Source: Phoronis ovalis
Taxonomy: Eukaryota > Phoronida > Phoronidae
Direction: 5' to 3'
Length of the DNA stretch: 12,807 nt
NCBI GenBank assembly: GCA_028565635.1
Contig: JAOXYB010042381.1
Span: 1 to 12,807 of the forward strand
Shown here: positions 6,301-12,415 of the stretch, in pieces
Layout of the letters: every line of letters starts with the position of its first letter
Numbering within the stretch: the first letter of the stretch is position 1
Notes under the pieces: generated by a model
Databases searched by the model: none
What the model was told of the DNA's origin: nothing
The model's input: only the letters and a program-made list of their open reading frames with translations
Position numbers and translations under genes: made by a program

Positions 6301-7856
6301 TACTCATTTTAATTGGAAGTATTTATCTACTGCATTCATAGAGACCTGGATATAACATGCTTAAAAAAAACAAAAAAAAAAACAACAACAAGGGTATAAA
6401 CCAAAATAAATATCTGATTATAGTTCCATAGACATCATTATCTAGAGAGTATGAAGCTAACACATCATGTACAGATGCCCAGTGAAGTTGCCCAGTGAAG
6501 TTGCTATAATGATTCTTATGTTGCCCCAGAGCTGAAGGGTGAATGGTGTTATAAGCGGCAATTTTTAGCTTTTGCTTGCATGAAAATTGCAATCCCCTTT
6601 TGTGGTACACAAAAAATCACAACCTCCCTTTTGTCTGACATAAAAATCACACTAGAGTCTTTAAGCAATTCAATTCAACCAATCCGACAGATAATACGCA
6701 TTTTAATGTCACTGTGTTATCATTCACCTCCCAGAGGGAACAATTTCCATTAAATATGATGATAAAACAGGGAATTAAAGTTAATAAATCTAGACAAATA
6801 CAGTAAGAACAGTAATTTTTAGAACTATTGTGTTTCAAAATTAGAATATCAAAAAGATACATGCATTTTACATGATGCAATGTGTTTTTATTCTAAACAA
6901 ATTTTATATCTATTTTTAAATATTTACGTATATCTGCCAAACTACACTTTCTAGTATAAAAAAACGAAAAGGCATTATTTTTCTCACCCTCCTTTTTTAA
7001 ATATTTTCCGTAGTATATCAAGCAAACATTTGTCTTTCAAAATTTATTAATTCAATAAAAATCGCAATCTATCCTTGTAAATTAAGTCTTGTTATGATAT
7101 TCAATAATAGAACATTACTTTAACAAAAAGACAATAAGAAATATAATTAGTCGAAGTGATAGGCAATTTTAAGATTTTGAACCATGATAATCAGTTCTAT
7201 ATTTCTTCAGTTTTATAAAATCACACATACAAACTTACATTTATTGAGAAAATCACAAATAAAAAGCTTTTAAAAAATGCCAAATGATTTTTTCATTTGG
7301 TCATTTGTGACTGTAATTTTCTAAAATTGAAAATCACAAATTCCTTCACCCTCACACTTGTACAATAATCTTTACACAAATCTACATTTTAACATTGTTT
7401 TTATGAAACAGTTAAAATATGTTTGAAAATGTATGTTTTTACAAAGTTTAAAAATTAAAGTAGAAAAATTTGACATTTATACTTTGAAAATTTGTATTAA
7501 CTTGTGACAATTAAACACAAAATATTAAAAATTATTTTGCAGATCTGAAAGAAAAATTATTTGAGCAAAGGTTCAAATATGTAAGCAGCTTTTTTGATTT
7601 TTGGGAGGCAGATCTTTTGAATTATGATCGGATGCTTTTTAATAAAAGGGTAACTTTTAACTTCGTGATATTTTACTGTACCTTATTGTAAAATATTTTA
7701 CCAAATTTGATAATGTTGTAAAAACTATGCAAATCTATGTATACCCATAGGCAGATGGAACAAAGAAACTTACCAGGAATGTCTGTAAAGTTCCTCATGC
7801 ACAGGGAGTGATTGTTGGTATATGTGGGGAAACATGGTAGTAACACGGCCATACAT
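243..7856 (-). CDS. trh: trachealess/NPAS1/3-type bHLH-PAS transcription factor, 5' part (9 exons, partial)
   Basis: This is the gene as a whole, joined from 7774-7856, 5420-5658, 5008-5087, 4645-4734, 4122-4302, 2449-2561, 1799-1992, 1299-1405 and 243-393, all on the minus strand. These sum to 1238 bp, or 412 codons plus two bases, with every junction GT-AG and in phase. The basic region, the PPW motif after helix 2, the GTHILQSLDGF PAS-A start and KSTLTKRG are diagnostic of the trachealess/NPAS1/3 branch rather than SIM, HIF or AHR. Known for the family: these proteins dimerise with ARNT/tango through bHLH and PAS and bind ACGTG-core sites in the nucleus; fly trachealess specifies tracheal and salivary duct cells, and vertebrate NPAS1/3 act in brain and lung. 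The C-terminal region lies beyond the left edge. One-to-one orthology to trh, as against a lineage-specific copy, is inferred; the symbol is used in the family sense. Confidence 0.93.
685..970 (+). repeat. GGTAGTTCAAGTGTC degenerate repeats
   Basis: Three copies of a roughly 19-bp motif lie in the same orientation at 685-704 (GGTAGCTTAAGCGTC), 736-754 (GGTAGTTCAAGTGTC) and 952-970 (the same 15 bases, then TCAT). The last two are identical over 15 bp, and both are preceded by AAAAT within a few bases. They may be remnants of one dispersed repeat family. Confidence 0.6.
851..1264 (+). repeat. Pair of related copies, TATAYCTATTYAARTG...CATAAAAA
   Basis: 851-884 (TATATCTATTTAAGTGACAT, then AAAAATTTC) and 1231-1264 (TATACCTATTCAAATGCCAT, then AAAAAATATTTC) are similar direct copies about 380 bp apart inside intron 8. 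The similarity is degenerate. They suggest an old dispersed or duplicated repeat. Confidence 0.45.
1299..1405 (-). CDS. trh: Exon 8: middle of PAS-B, diverged
   Basis: This 107-bp exon completes Lys327 and encodes residues 328-362 plus one base. It reads [20 protein letters not shown], then [15 protein letters not shown]. The aligned family segment is (V/I)SDYMD..P.D(L/I)V...Y...HAED...(R/K).(S)H.DL. The exon has the right length and the DI(L)V, Y, ED and HVDL anchors. It lacks the SDYMD motif (AEELLD here) and the HAED histidine (CYTED here). The acceptor is TTTTTTAG/GG and the donor GATC/GTAAGT, both in phase with their neighbours, so this is a functional but diverged exon rather than a decayed one. 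Confidence 0.92.
1406..1798 (-). other. Intron 7 (393 bp)
   Basis: The donor is GTATGT at 1798 and the acceptor TTTTTTAG at 1406. AT-rich, with nothing else recognised. Confidence 0.88.
1799..1992 (-). CDS. trh: Exon 7: PAS-A/PAS-B linker and start of PAS-B
   Basis: This 194-bp exon encodes residues 263-326 plus two bases. It starts [14 protein letters not shown], then [20 protein letters not shown], and continues [20 protein letters not shown] with DFKITFCEP at its end. [13 protein letters not shown] and INE(L)RL correspond to the family's conserved (G)(L/M)VA(L)A(I/H)ALPPP(T/S) segment, and [10 protein letters not shown] to the first strand of PAS-B, where the fly protein has DLRVAHCEPR. 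The acceptor is AATTTCAG/GT and the donor CCCAA/GTATGT. Several residues differ from relatives in other phyla, more than in the bHLH exon. Confidence 0.92.
1993..2448 (-). other. Intron 6 (456 bp)
   Basis: The donor is GTGAGT at 2448 and the acceptor AATTTCAG at 1993. It contains an imperfect hairpin at 2165-2214 and otherwise AT-rich sequence. Confidence 0.88.
2165..2214. repeat. Imperfect hairpin in intron 6
   Basis: The left arm is ATAATTATC (2165-2173) plus AACATAG (2181-2187). The right arm, CTATGTTGATAATTAT (2199-2214), pairs with both, leaving a 7-base bulge and an 11-base loop. The arms total 16 bp and are AT-rich. It could be the end of a small element or chance; no function is claimed. 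Confidence 0.5.
2449..2561 (-). CDS. trh: Exon 6: final strands of PAS-A (KSTLTKRG)
   Basis: This 113-bp exon encodes the end of codon 225 (Ser) and residues 226-262. [13 protein letters not shown] leads into [14 protein letters not shown], then [10 protein letters not shown]. The FC(V/I)[10 protein letters not shown] block is a strong signature of trachealess/NPAS1/3 and SIM PAS-A domains. The acceptor is ATTTGTAG/CT and the donor CAGG/GTGAGT, leaving in phase 0. The family usually has SSGY(K/R) after this block; here it is KASGFR, a mild change. A 1560-bp intron with a transposon separates it from exon 5. Confidence 0.94.
2654..2687 (+). repeat. Left terminal inverted repeat of the intron-5 element
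   Basis: 34 bp starting CAGGGTGATCGG and ending CAAGTTTAAA. It pairs with 3547-3580 with mismatches at three positions. Confidence 0.85.
3547..3580 (-). repeat. Right terminal inverted repeat of the intron-5 element
   Basis: Read on the minus strand it starts CAGGGTGACCGG and ends CAAGTTTAAA, followed immediately outside by TA at 3581-3582. Confidence 0.85.
4122..4302 (-). CDS. trh: Exon 5: end of PAS-A core and acidic Ser/Pro insert
   Basis: This 181-bp exon encodes residues 165-224 plus one base. It reads [20 protein letters not shown], then [10 protein letters not shown], the conserved region before the PAS-A loop. After that comes a low-complexity insert of about 30 residues with [14 protein letters not shown], ending TILPSEK. 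The fly protein has a much longer glycine/serine-rich insert in the same place, so this loop is variable in the family. The acceptor is CACACTAG/AT. At the donor two GT dinucleotides are adjacent (GAAAAGTGTAAGT); the GTAAGT choice is used because it alone gives the frame needed by exon 6. Confidence 0.94.
4303..4644 (-). other. Intron 4 (342 bp)
   Basis: The donor is GTAA at 4644 and the acceptor CACACTAG at 4303. Short plus-strand ORFs here read through intron and are not genes. Nothing else recognised. Confidence 0.88.
4645..4734 (-). CDS. trh: Exon 4: PAS-A core
   Basis: This 90-bp phase-0/phase-0 exon encodes residues 135-164: [20 protein letters not shown], then [10 protein letters not shown]. 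The acceptor is TTTTTTCAG/TC and the donor TCACAG/GTAA. It carries the PAS-A core pattern [21 protein letters not shown], shared by the trachealess, NPAS1/3 and SIM proteins. PAS-A contributes to dimerisation with ARNT/tango and to target choice. The exon is flanked by short introns of 273 bp (upstream) and 342 bp (downstream). Confidence 0.96.
5008..5087 (-). CDS. trh: Exon 3: linker and start of PAS-A
   Basis: This 80-bp exon encodes the end of codon 108 and residues 109-134, [20 protein letters not shown] followed by GTHILQ. The acceptor is TTTTTTCTTAG/GT and the donor TTACAG/GTGAGC; the exon enters in phase 1 and leaves in phase 0. [12 protein letters not shown] is the first helix and strand of PAS-A and agrees almost residue for residue with the trachealess form; vertebrate NPAS3 has a more different version here. 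The segment before it (QQSSR) is a flexible linker of normal length for the family. Too short to stand out as an ORF, it was found by reading the minus strand between exons 2 and 4. Confidence 0.94.
5088..5419 (-). other. Intron 2 (332 bp)
   Basis: The donor is GTAAGC at 5419 and the acceptor TTTTTTCTTAG at 5088. AT-rich, with nothing else recognised. Confidence 0.88.
5420..5658 (-). CDS. trh: Exon 2: bHLH domain
   Basis: This 239-bp exon encodes residues 29-107 with one base at each end. The acceptor is TTCCTTACAG/C and the donor AAAG/GTAAGC. It starts [20 protein letters not shown], the basic region with all DNA-contact Arg/Lys residues of the family. Helix 1 follows ([11 protein letters not shown]), then the loop ([11 protein letters not shown]) and helix 2 ([14 protein letters not shown]), ending [20 protein letters not shown]. 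The basic region begins [13 protein letters not shown] and the exon carries PPW; SIM proteins have a different basic region and lack this PPW. A TTG at 5648 could be read as an alternative start, but the upstream bases continue in frame as ILE and splice to exon 1, so it is internal. This is the firmest part of the gene. Confidence 0.97.
5758..5885. repeat. Head-to-head copies of an AACCCCCTTTTGTG repeat
   Basis: On the plus strand, 5816-5885 carries two tandem units of about 31 bp (AAACCCCCCTTCTGTGCTGC..., then AACTCTCTCTTTTGCCTTAC...) and the start of a third (GAACCCC). On the minus strand, 5758-5781 carries the same start (GAACCCCCCTTGTGTTAATT). The two orientations form an imperfect stem around 5782-5815. 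Consensus unit: AAYCCCCTTTTGTGNNACA, then an A-run and TCAC. Confidence 0.6.
6478..6503 (+). repeat. Perfect 13-bp tandem duplication
   Basis: CCCAGTGAAGTTG occurs twice with no gap (6478-6490 and 6491-6503) inside intron 1. It is probably a slippage duplication. Confidence 0.85.
6584..6655 (+). repeat. Second copy of the AACCCCCTTTTGTG repeat
   Basis: Two tandem units (AATCCCCTTTTGTGGTACAC..., then AACCTCCCTTTTGTCTGACA...) each end AAAAATCAC. They are the same family and orientation as the copy at 5816-5885, about 770 bp away. Confidence 0.6.
7248..7341. repeat. Hairpin between two perfect 13-bp direct repeats
   Basis: GAAAATCACAAAT occurs at 7248-7260 and 7329-7341. Between them CCAAATGA (7280-7287) and TCATTTGG (7293-7300) form an 8-bp stem with a T5 loop, and ATTTGTGA (7303-7310) is the inverse of TCACAAAT in either direct repeat. 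This nested symmetry may be the trace of a tiny insertion. Confidence 0.6.
7727..7734 (+). promoter_or_regulatory. POU octamer (ATGCAAAT) in intron 1
   Basis: A perfect octamer, the classical POU-factor site, lies 39 bp downstream of the exon 1 donor. Function is not shown by sequence; see the cluster at 10089-10809. Confidence 0.3.
7774..7856 (-). CDS. trh: Exon 1: N-terminal leader of the bHLH-PAS protein
   Basis: This 83-bp exon encodes residues 1-27 plus two bases (TG) of codon 28. The leader reads [16 protein letters not shown], then [11 protein letters not shown], with His, Tyr and Gln common. The start is the ATG at 7856 in the context TTACCATGT, which has A at -3, and an in-frame TAA lies three codons upstream. 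The exon ends at a strong donor, CCTG/GTAAGT. Its phase (two bases left over) exactly fits exon 2, which supplies one base to give TGC (Cys). A short leader before the basic region is normal in this family, though I cannot match these residues to a known protein. A weak acceptor-like CAG at 7864-7862 leaves open an internal exon with a further upstream start. Confidence 0.72.
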
Positions 7857-7908
7857 GGTAACTGTTTACAGACTTTGAACACGAATATTGTGTGCCCACA
7901 TAAAGTCA

Positions 7909-7916
7909 CTTATATA
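7909..7916 (-). promoter_or_regulatory. TATA-like box upstream of exon 1
   Basis: TATATAAG on the minus strand lies 53 bp upstream of the ATG at 7856. If it works as a TATA box, transcription would begin about 25-30 bp downstream, near 7880-7885, giving a 5' leader of only 25-30 nt. In DNA this AT-rich such a match can occur by chance, so support comes from position only. Against it, developmental transcription-factor genes often use longer leaders and distant promoters. Confidence 0.35.
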
Positions 7917-9570
7917 TCATTCCAGGATGATCCAAAACAGAATATTCCATTTTAAAGGAGATTTAGGGGTGATACTATCATCATCACTTTATTAAGGAAT
8001 TAAATGGTTTAAAAACAGAGCCATAATGCACAAACATTAAAATTTCAGAATTTTATTTATTTAATAATTAAACTTAAATACATGAGTGTGTGAGACCTAG
8101 GAGACATGAGCCACTTGAAACACCTCGAGTCCCGGTTGTCTATATTCTGTTTTATTATAATGTTACTCAATTTCACAATACTGCTTAGATTATTACAGTA
8201 TATGATTTTTTTAATAATAGGAAACTAATGAAATTAAGATATAAATTGGAACTCCGTATTTTCTTTCATTGTTTAATCACTCAGGAGATGTTATATAAAA
8301 TAATATATTCAGGTTTTTTCTTTACTGATCAGTCGTAATTAAATTAATAAAAATGGAAAAGTCACTTTTTATCAATTTGTTGGGATGCTGAGAAATATCC
8401 ATAAAGTACTATCCATGCCAAATGAAGTATTTTTTAGTCATCTTTGCAATGCCAAGGGAATTATACTCACAATATTTGTTATAATTACCTCAGGAGTATG
8501 CATGAGTATTAGTATATACGTAGGACGCCCCTATGTGGATGGATGATATTTTATTGCAATTTTCTCACAAATAAAACTTATGCTCTCAGTTTCTAGATTG
8601 TTTGCATGTTTCCTTAACAAAGCATACAAAATACTACACTTTCTGAGGTACATGCAAGATCTTCTTCAAAGTTTTGATTCACTGTTTCACTTAATTTTAG
8701 TTGTTTCATTTCGATCCGCTCCAAATTATATTTTTGATTCTTTTGAATGTTCTTCTGCCTAAGTGTCATCCAGATAAATATCCACAAAAAAAAAAAAATA
8801 ATGCTAAAAGTAACAATACAAAAAAATAATAAAATTAAAAACAATCATAACAGCACTTATGTACGCAGCAAACTTTCTCTGTGGTAATAGAAATCTTAAA
8901 AAGAACTACATTCTAAGTGCTGATTAGATGTAATTAAAAAATTAAAAGCCATATTAAAATCAATGGTGTGTGAATGAATCAGAAATTACTAAAAGCTGAC
9001 ACTAATTAAAAATGTCTATAATAATTAAATAAGTTATATCAGACAGTTATAGTCTTTTGAAATGTACATATGCTTGATTAATATAAAAGCGAAAGTACAC
9101 AGCTTTAAAATTCTTAATATTGGTACAGAGCTTGACAGAATAAGTATGAACAAAACCTAACAAGCTCAGTGTATCATTGGCAAATCTATTCTTAATATTT
9201 TTTGAAATAAAAATTACAGAAAAAGATTGAGTAGCCACCATACTCTTTATATCAAACCTTTTTTTATTCTATTACACTACAGAACATGAAAATAAAGTGT
9301 AACATAAAAAGTTCTTTTAAAGTTTTAACAACATAACTTATTGCTGCATCTTCAAAAGGATACTTAATGGAACATATGTCTGCTGGAATTTTACCACAGT
9401 GAATCACAATGCAAAGCTCAACACTGAGGCAGCATATATTTCCCAAATCAATTTACTTTTCACAAAAACTACATGAGTTAGTTGGCTTCAACAATGAAAT
9501 TACTTTTACCCATTTTCATTTTTTTTTATTGAGAATGTGAAATTATTTTTTTTAAAGAATTAAGTGTGCA
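7917..9570. other. Upstream flank, no gene seen
   Basis: This is AT-rich DNA upstream of exon 1. Short ORFs on both strands are low-complexity and match nothing I recognise. A small more GC-rich patch at 8094-8145 (ccacttgaaacacctcgagt and neighbours) contains a sequence loosely like the reverse of the intron 8 GTTCAAGTG motif. A poly-A run lies near 8786-8800. Confidence 0.6.
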
Positions 9571-9574
9571 TAGT

Positions 9575-9720
9575 AGACTTGCATAAGTCTTAAAATGTCT
9601 ACAAGACGTGTCATGTTTCGGAGTATTTCCCGTATTGAGAATAAAAATACTCTTTAAAAAAGCTGTTTTGCTGATGACAATGTTCACTTATAGTTTAATT
9701 TAGACTTGCGTAAGTCTAAA
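9575..9720. repeat. Paired palindromes TTAGACTTGCRTAAGTCTAA
   Basis: 9699-9720 is a palindrome with 9-bp arms (TTTAGACTT and AAGTCTAAA) around GCGT. 9575-9590 is a second copy with 6-bp arms (AGACTT and AAGTCT) around GCAT. Both sit in the context TAGACTTGC(A/G)TAAGTCT(T)AAAATG, so they are copies of one sequence about 126 bp apart. Confidence 0.8.
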
Positions 9721-9724
9721 ATGA

Positions 9725-9790
9725 CTTTTTTTGATACTGTTAATTTTATTTTTGATAACGTCATTACTTTTTTTTGATAATGTTATTTTT
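9725..9790 (+). repeat. Three tandem TTTTTGATAMYGT units
   Basis: TTTTTGATACTGTTAATT, TTTTTGATAACGTCATTAC and TTTTTGATAATGTTATTT follow each other with GATA at 9733, 9754 and 9776, a period of 21-22 bp. The array starts directly after the palindrome that ends at 9720. Confidence 0.75.
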
Positions 9791-10600
9791 AATAAGATGA
9801 AAACAAAAAATTTATTTATTGCTTAACATTTTTTTACTTTTTAACATTAATTCATTTCCTTATTAAGGTTATATAGAAAAAGGAGTGGGATTTCAGAAAT
9901 GTGTAATTTTGGTTGTAAAACATAATATCCTTGGTACAACATAAATATATAAACACTGCATATCTATATATGTTGTATAAAGATTTTTCTCAATATAAGT
10001 TAACGATTAATTTTATGTTAGCATTTTTAGCACACTGAATTGAGCATCTAATAAAACAGATACAATGACACTCAATGTATAAAACGCTATGCAAATAACC
10101 CATCATCAAATGCATAGTGCAAAAATTTGGATAAAATTGTCTATAATGAAATAATTAAATGTTTCAGTACTAATTACAATTTCACTAAAGTAACAAAAAG
10201 TAAAAATTTTGTGATTTAAAGGAATGAACTTCTTGAAACTAAATAAGACTCAAATCACTTAATTAATTTGCATATTAAACATGAATGGTAATTTTGAACA
10301 ATTAATACAGTGCCAAATTCAATTAATAAACATCGATAAGGTTAAGGAATTAGATAGAACAGGTATTTCAACAAGTTAATTAATGTTTGCATCTCATAGT
10401 TTCAAAAATTTGCTTTTTTCAAAAGTTCTAAGTATTTGATACCTGAATGCCACAGAAACTAATTTTTTTAAAAAGCATACTGTGTATAATTTTTTGAAAA
10501 TTCACAACTCATATCAATGGAATTTCTGGCTCTATCCTTCACAAATGATGACTGTGCAAAAAAAACAAACCAAATACATAAAACACATACAATTTACAAA
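9791..10600. other. Upstream flank, AT-rich, no gene seen
   Basis: No ORF or RNA gene is recognised. Between 10255 and 10400 there are many TAAT/ATTA cores and an octamer, which is compatible with homeodomain or POU binding but expected in part from composition. Confidence 0.55.
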
Positions 10601-10809
10601 AAATTATATTAGGCATATGCCACAAAAAAACTATAAAACATGATACTTATATAGCTATCCATATACAAAAAAAATAGGCCTCAAAAAGAAAAACTATATT
10701 ACACAAAACTTATATAATCTACAATATACAAATATGTAGGTTTAAGCCTCAAAAAGAAACTCTAAAAGATATACACTATAAACAAAATAGAATTATCTCT
10801 AATTTGCAT
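10089..10809. promoter_or_regulatory. Cluster of three POU octamers
   Basis: Perfect octamers lie at 10089-10096 (ATGCAAAT), 10266-10273 and 10802-10809 (both ATTTGCAT, the reverse orientation). The middle one sits in TTAATTTGCATATTAA, an extended POU/homeodomain-like sequence. A fourth is in intron 1 at 7727. At this base composition about one is expected by chance in the whole window (rough estimate). Confidence 0.3.
10610..10790 (+). repeat. Degenerate tandem repeat, period about 63-68 bp
   Basis: GCCTCAAAAAGAAA occurs exactly at 10678-10691 and 10746-10759. Each is preceded by ATATACAAA (10661 and 10724) and followed by an ACT/ATAC-rich stretch. A weaker first copy begins near 10610 at AGGCATATGCC. 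That gives two clear units and one doubtful. Confidence 0.7.
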
Positions 10810-11789
10810 GCTTTTTTGGACAAATTCAGATATGCTAAATATTAATTTGTTGCTGCTTGACACCAGATTGATAAATTTCAGGTTATCATTTCATAGATGT
10901 TAAACTTGACTTTTCTGTTGAAACCTTATTGAACAATATTTGCCTAATGACAATGAACAAGGTACAGACACAATAAGAAATGTTTCTCATCTTCCAGTAT
11001 TTTGTATGTCAGTTATGCCTAAGAATAATTATCTAAAAATGCCCACACTTAAAGCATTTTAAACTTACTAATTCAAATCTTTAAAATTTAATGTCCTTGG
11101 TATAATAATAAATAGCTAGTTTCTTCATTTGGGTTGTGATGTTTCCAAAAGAATCATTAGCAGTTCTATGAAGATAAAATTGTATAGTTCAACTGTATCA
11201 CTGTGTGTTGTTTGCTCAAGGGTAATATCTTTCACCAAGTACAACTTAATACAGGAAAAACATAAAAAAAGCAAATTAAGCCTAGTTAAATGTCCCAAGT
11301 GGAATCTAGGGCAGAAATTATTTACATATATCCTACTAATATATCTATAATAGTTTTATTTCCTTTTAAATAACCATCAGTTTATTATCTTGTAGTCAAA
11401 ATCATATTTCTGTTCTCTAAGGAAATCTAGATGGAATAATCTTTCCTAATAATCAACTATGTTTAAGAGTTAGTTTAGTTACTCAAATGTTCACCATTCT
11501 AGATATACCGAAAGCAGACAATCTTGATTTATTTAACTTATTACCTAATACGTATTTGTGTTTTAAAGATTACTAGCAAACAGACTAATATTACTCAGCT
11601 CTGTAGTTATAGATAATTCAATTTAATATCAATTATAATTCAAAAACCTAGTTCTTTGCAATTTTAAACAACTTTGGAAGGTATTTTTTTAAGCCCTAGT
11701 CTGCTATGTAAACTTGTATGGTATCGATCATTCTGTCCTATCTATAGTACACTACGAAAAGCAAGCTCCCCAGCAATATATTTCTGGCT
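10810..11789. other. Upstream flank, no gene seen
   Basis: This is AT-rich sequence. The 73-codon plus-strand ORF at 11129-11350 has no recognisable domain and ordinary non-coding composition. Nothing else stands out. Confidence 0.6.
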
Positions 11790-12245
11790 TTAATTATCCC
11801 GGGGGTACTTGTCAAAAATGTTGGTAGGAATGTGTGGCCCAGGGTAAAAAGCTGTGGCCCTGTTGTAAACAGAGGTCACCAAAAACATACTGTCCGCATA
11901 AATGAAAAAAAAACACGTTTTTTTGTAAATAACTCTCCTGCTGTAAATAACTCTCCCAAAATAGATACCATGTAAAATTCACTTGTAAATTATATACTGT
12001 GGTAAATGTGTGAAATTTAGACCTTAATTTTTTCATACCTGTCGTAAGTGCTTTTTGCAAGAAATACACTCTGTAGTAAACAAATATTTTTTTGAAAATA
12101 TACCGTTGTAAATATCCAAAAAGAAAAGTATACCATGTAGTAAATATAAGGCTTTAAGCAGCGTGAAAAACATACCGTGTGGCAAATGCGGGATCTAAAA
12201 ATGTATATAGTGATTTTGAATGACAATACCCACCCGGGGGCTTAA
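11790..12245. mobile_element. Repeat unit with CCCGGG inverted ends and internal minisatellite
   Basis: The left end is TTAATTATCCCGGGGGTACT followed by TGTCAAAAATG (11790-11820). The right end, read on the minus strand from about 12244, is TTAAGCCCCCGGGTGGGTAT followed by TGTCATTCAAAAT. These are imperfect inverted repeats of about 30 bp. Between them lie at least eight degenerate copies of ATACCGTGNNGTAAATG on the plus strand, near 11886, 11966, 11993, 12035, 12064, 12100, 12130 and 12172, plus two TGTGGCCC copies at 11833 and 11854. There is no coding capacity. It looks like a non-autonomous element carrying a tandem repeat. The class is unknown and no clear target duplication is visible. 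Confidence 0.65.
11924..11956 (+). repeat. Perfect 15-bp direct repeat inside the minisatellite
   Basis: TGTAAATAACTCTCC occurs at 11924-11938 and 11942-11956, a period of 18 bp. It is the only identical pair of units in the array and probably a recent local duplication. Confidence 0.85.
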
Positions 12246-12299
12246 TCGACCACCATAATCGGCTTTACATGAATATTTATGAGAAACATGACCTAATTT

Positions 12300-12415
12300 C
12301 TCCTACCAATCAGAGCACTCTTTTCAATTTTTTTTTTGGACTTCTGCACAAAATTTTCGAAGACAGGTTTGTGGATGTTCTTGCATATCGCACTCTCTGA
12401 TTGGGCGCCTTAGTA
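12300..12415. repeat. Inverted arms containing CCAATCAGAG
   Basis: The left arm is CTCCTACCAATCAGAGCACT (12300-12319). The right arm, read on the minus strand, is CCTACTAAGGCGCCCAATCA followed by GAGAGTGC (about 12391-12418). The arms match as CCTAC, an 8-bp gap in the left arm, then CCAATCAGAG. A third CCAAT core (TGATTGG) lies at 12431-12437. This is either a small foldback/MITE fragment or a group of NF-Y-type CCAAT boxes. Confidence 0.55.

Larger units (their letters stand above)
5659..7773 (-). other. Intron 1 (2115 bp)
   Basis: The donor is GTAAGT at 7773 and the acceptor TTCCTTACAG at 5659. It contains the CCCCCTTTTGTG repeat copies (5758-5885 and 6584-6655), a 13-bp tandem duplication (6478-6503), an AT microsatellite near 5950, a hairpin between direct repeats (7248-7341) and an octamer site (7727-7734). 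I find no further coding exon. Its extent depends on the exon 1 call. Confidence 0.7.

Noticed and set aside
6323-6610. 95-codon minus-strand ORF in intron 1
   Set aside because: It spans the 13-bp tandem duplication and a poly-A/T run, shows no family resemblance, and has no splice sites that would join it in phase.
243-7856. Assignment to SIM, HIF or AHR subfamily
   Set aside because: The [16 protein letters not shown] basic region, PPW after helix 2, and QGTHILQSLDGF fit trachealess/NPAS1/3 better than any of these.
8614-8844. ORF with a hydrophobic N-terminus resembling a membrane protein
   Set aside because: The hydrophobic run comes from T-rich DNA; the composition matches the non-coding flank and no start context or partner exon is evident.
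9606-9610. ACGTG core, a possible site for Trachealess/Tango self-regulation
   Set aside because: It is a single 5-bp match (GACGTG, not the preferred TACGTG) with no cluster, so chance is the better explanation.
11812-12226. Two overlapping minus-strand ORFs of 85 and 69 codons
   Set aside because: They read through the minisatellite at 11790-12245. Repeated aromatic-rich peptides are a by-product of the tandem units.
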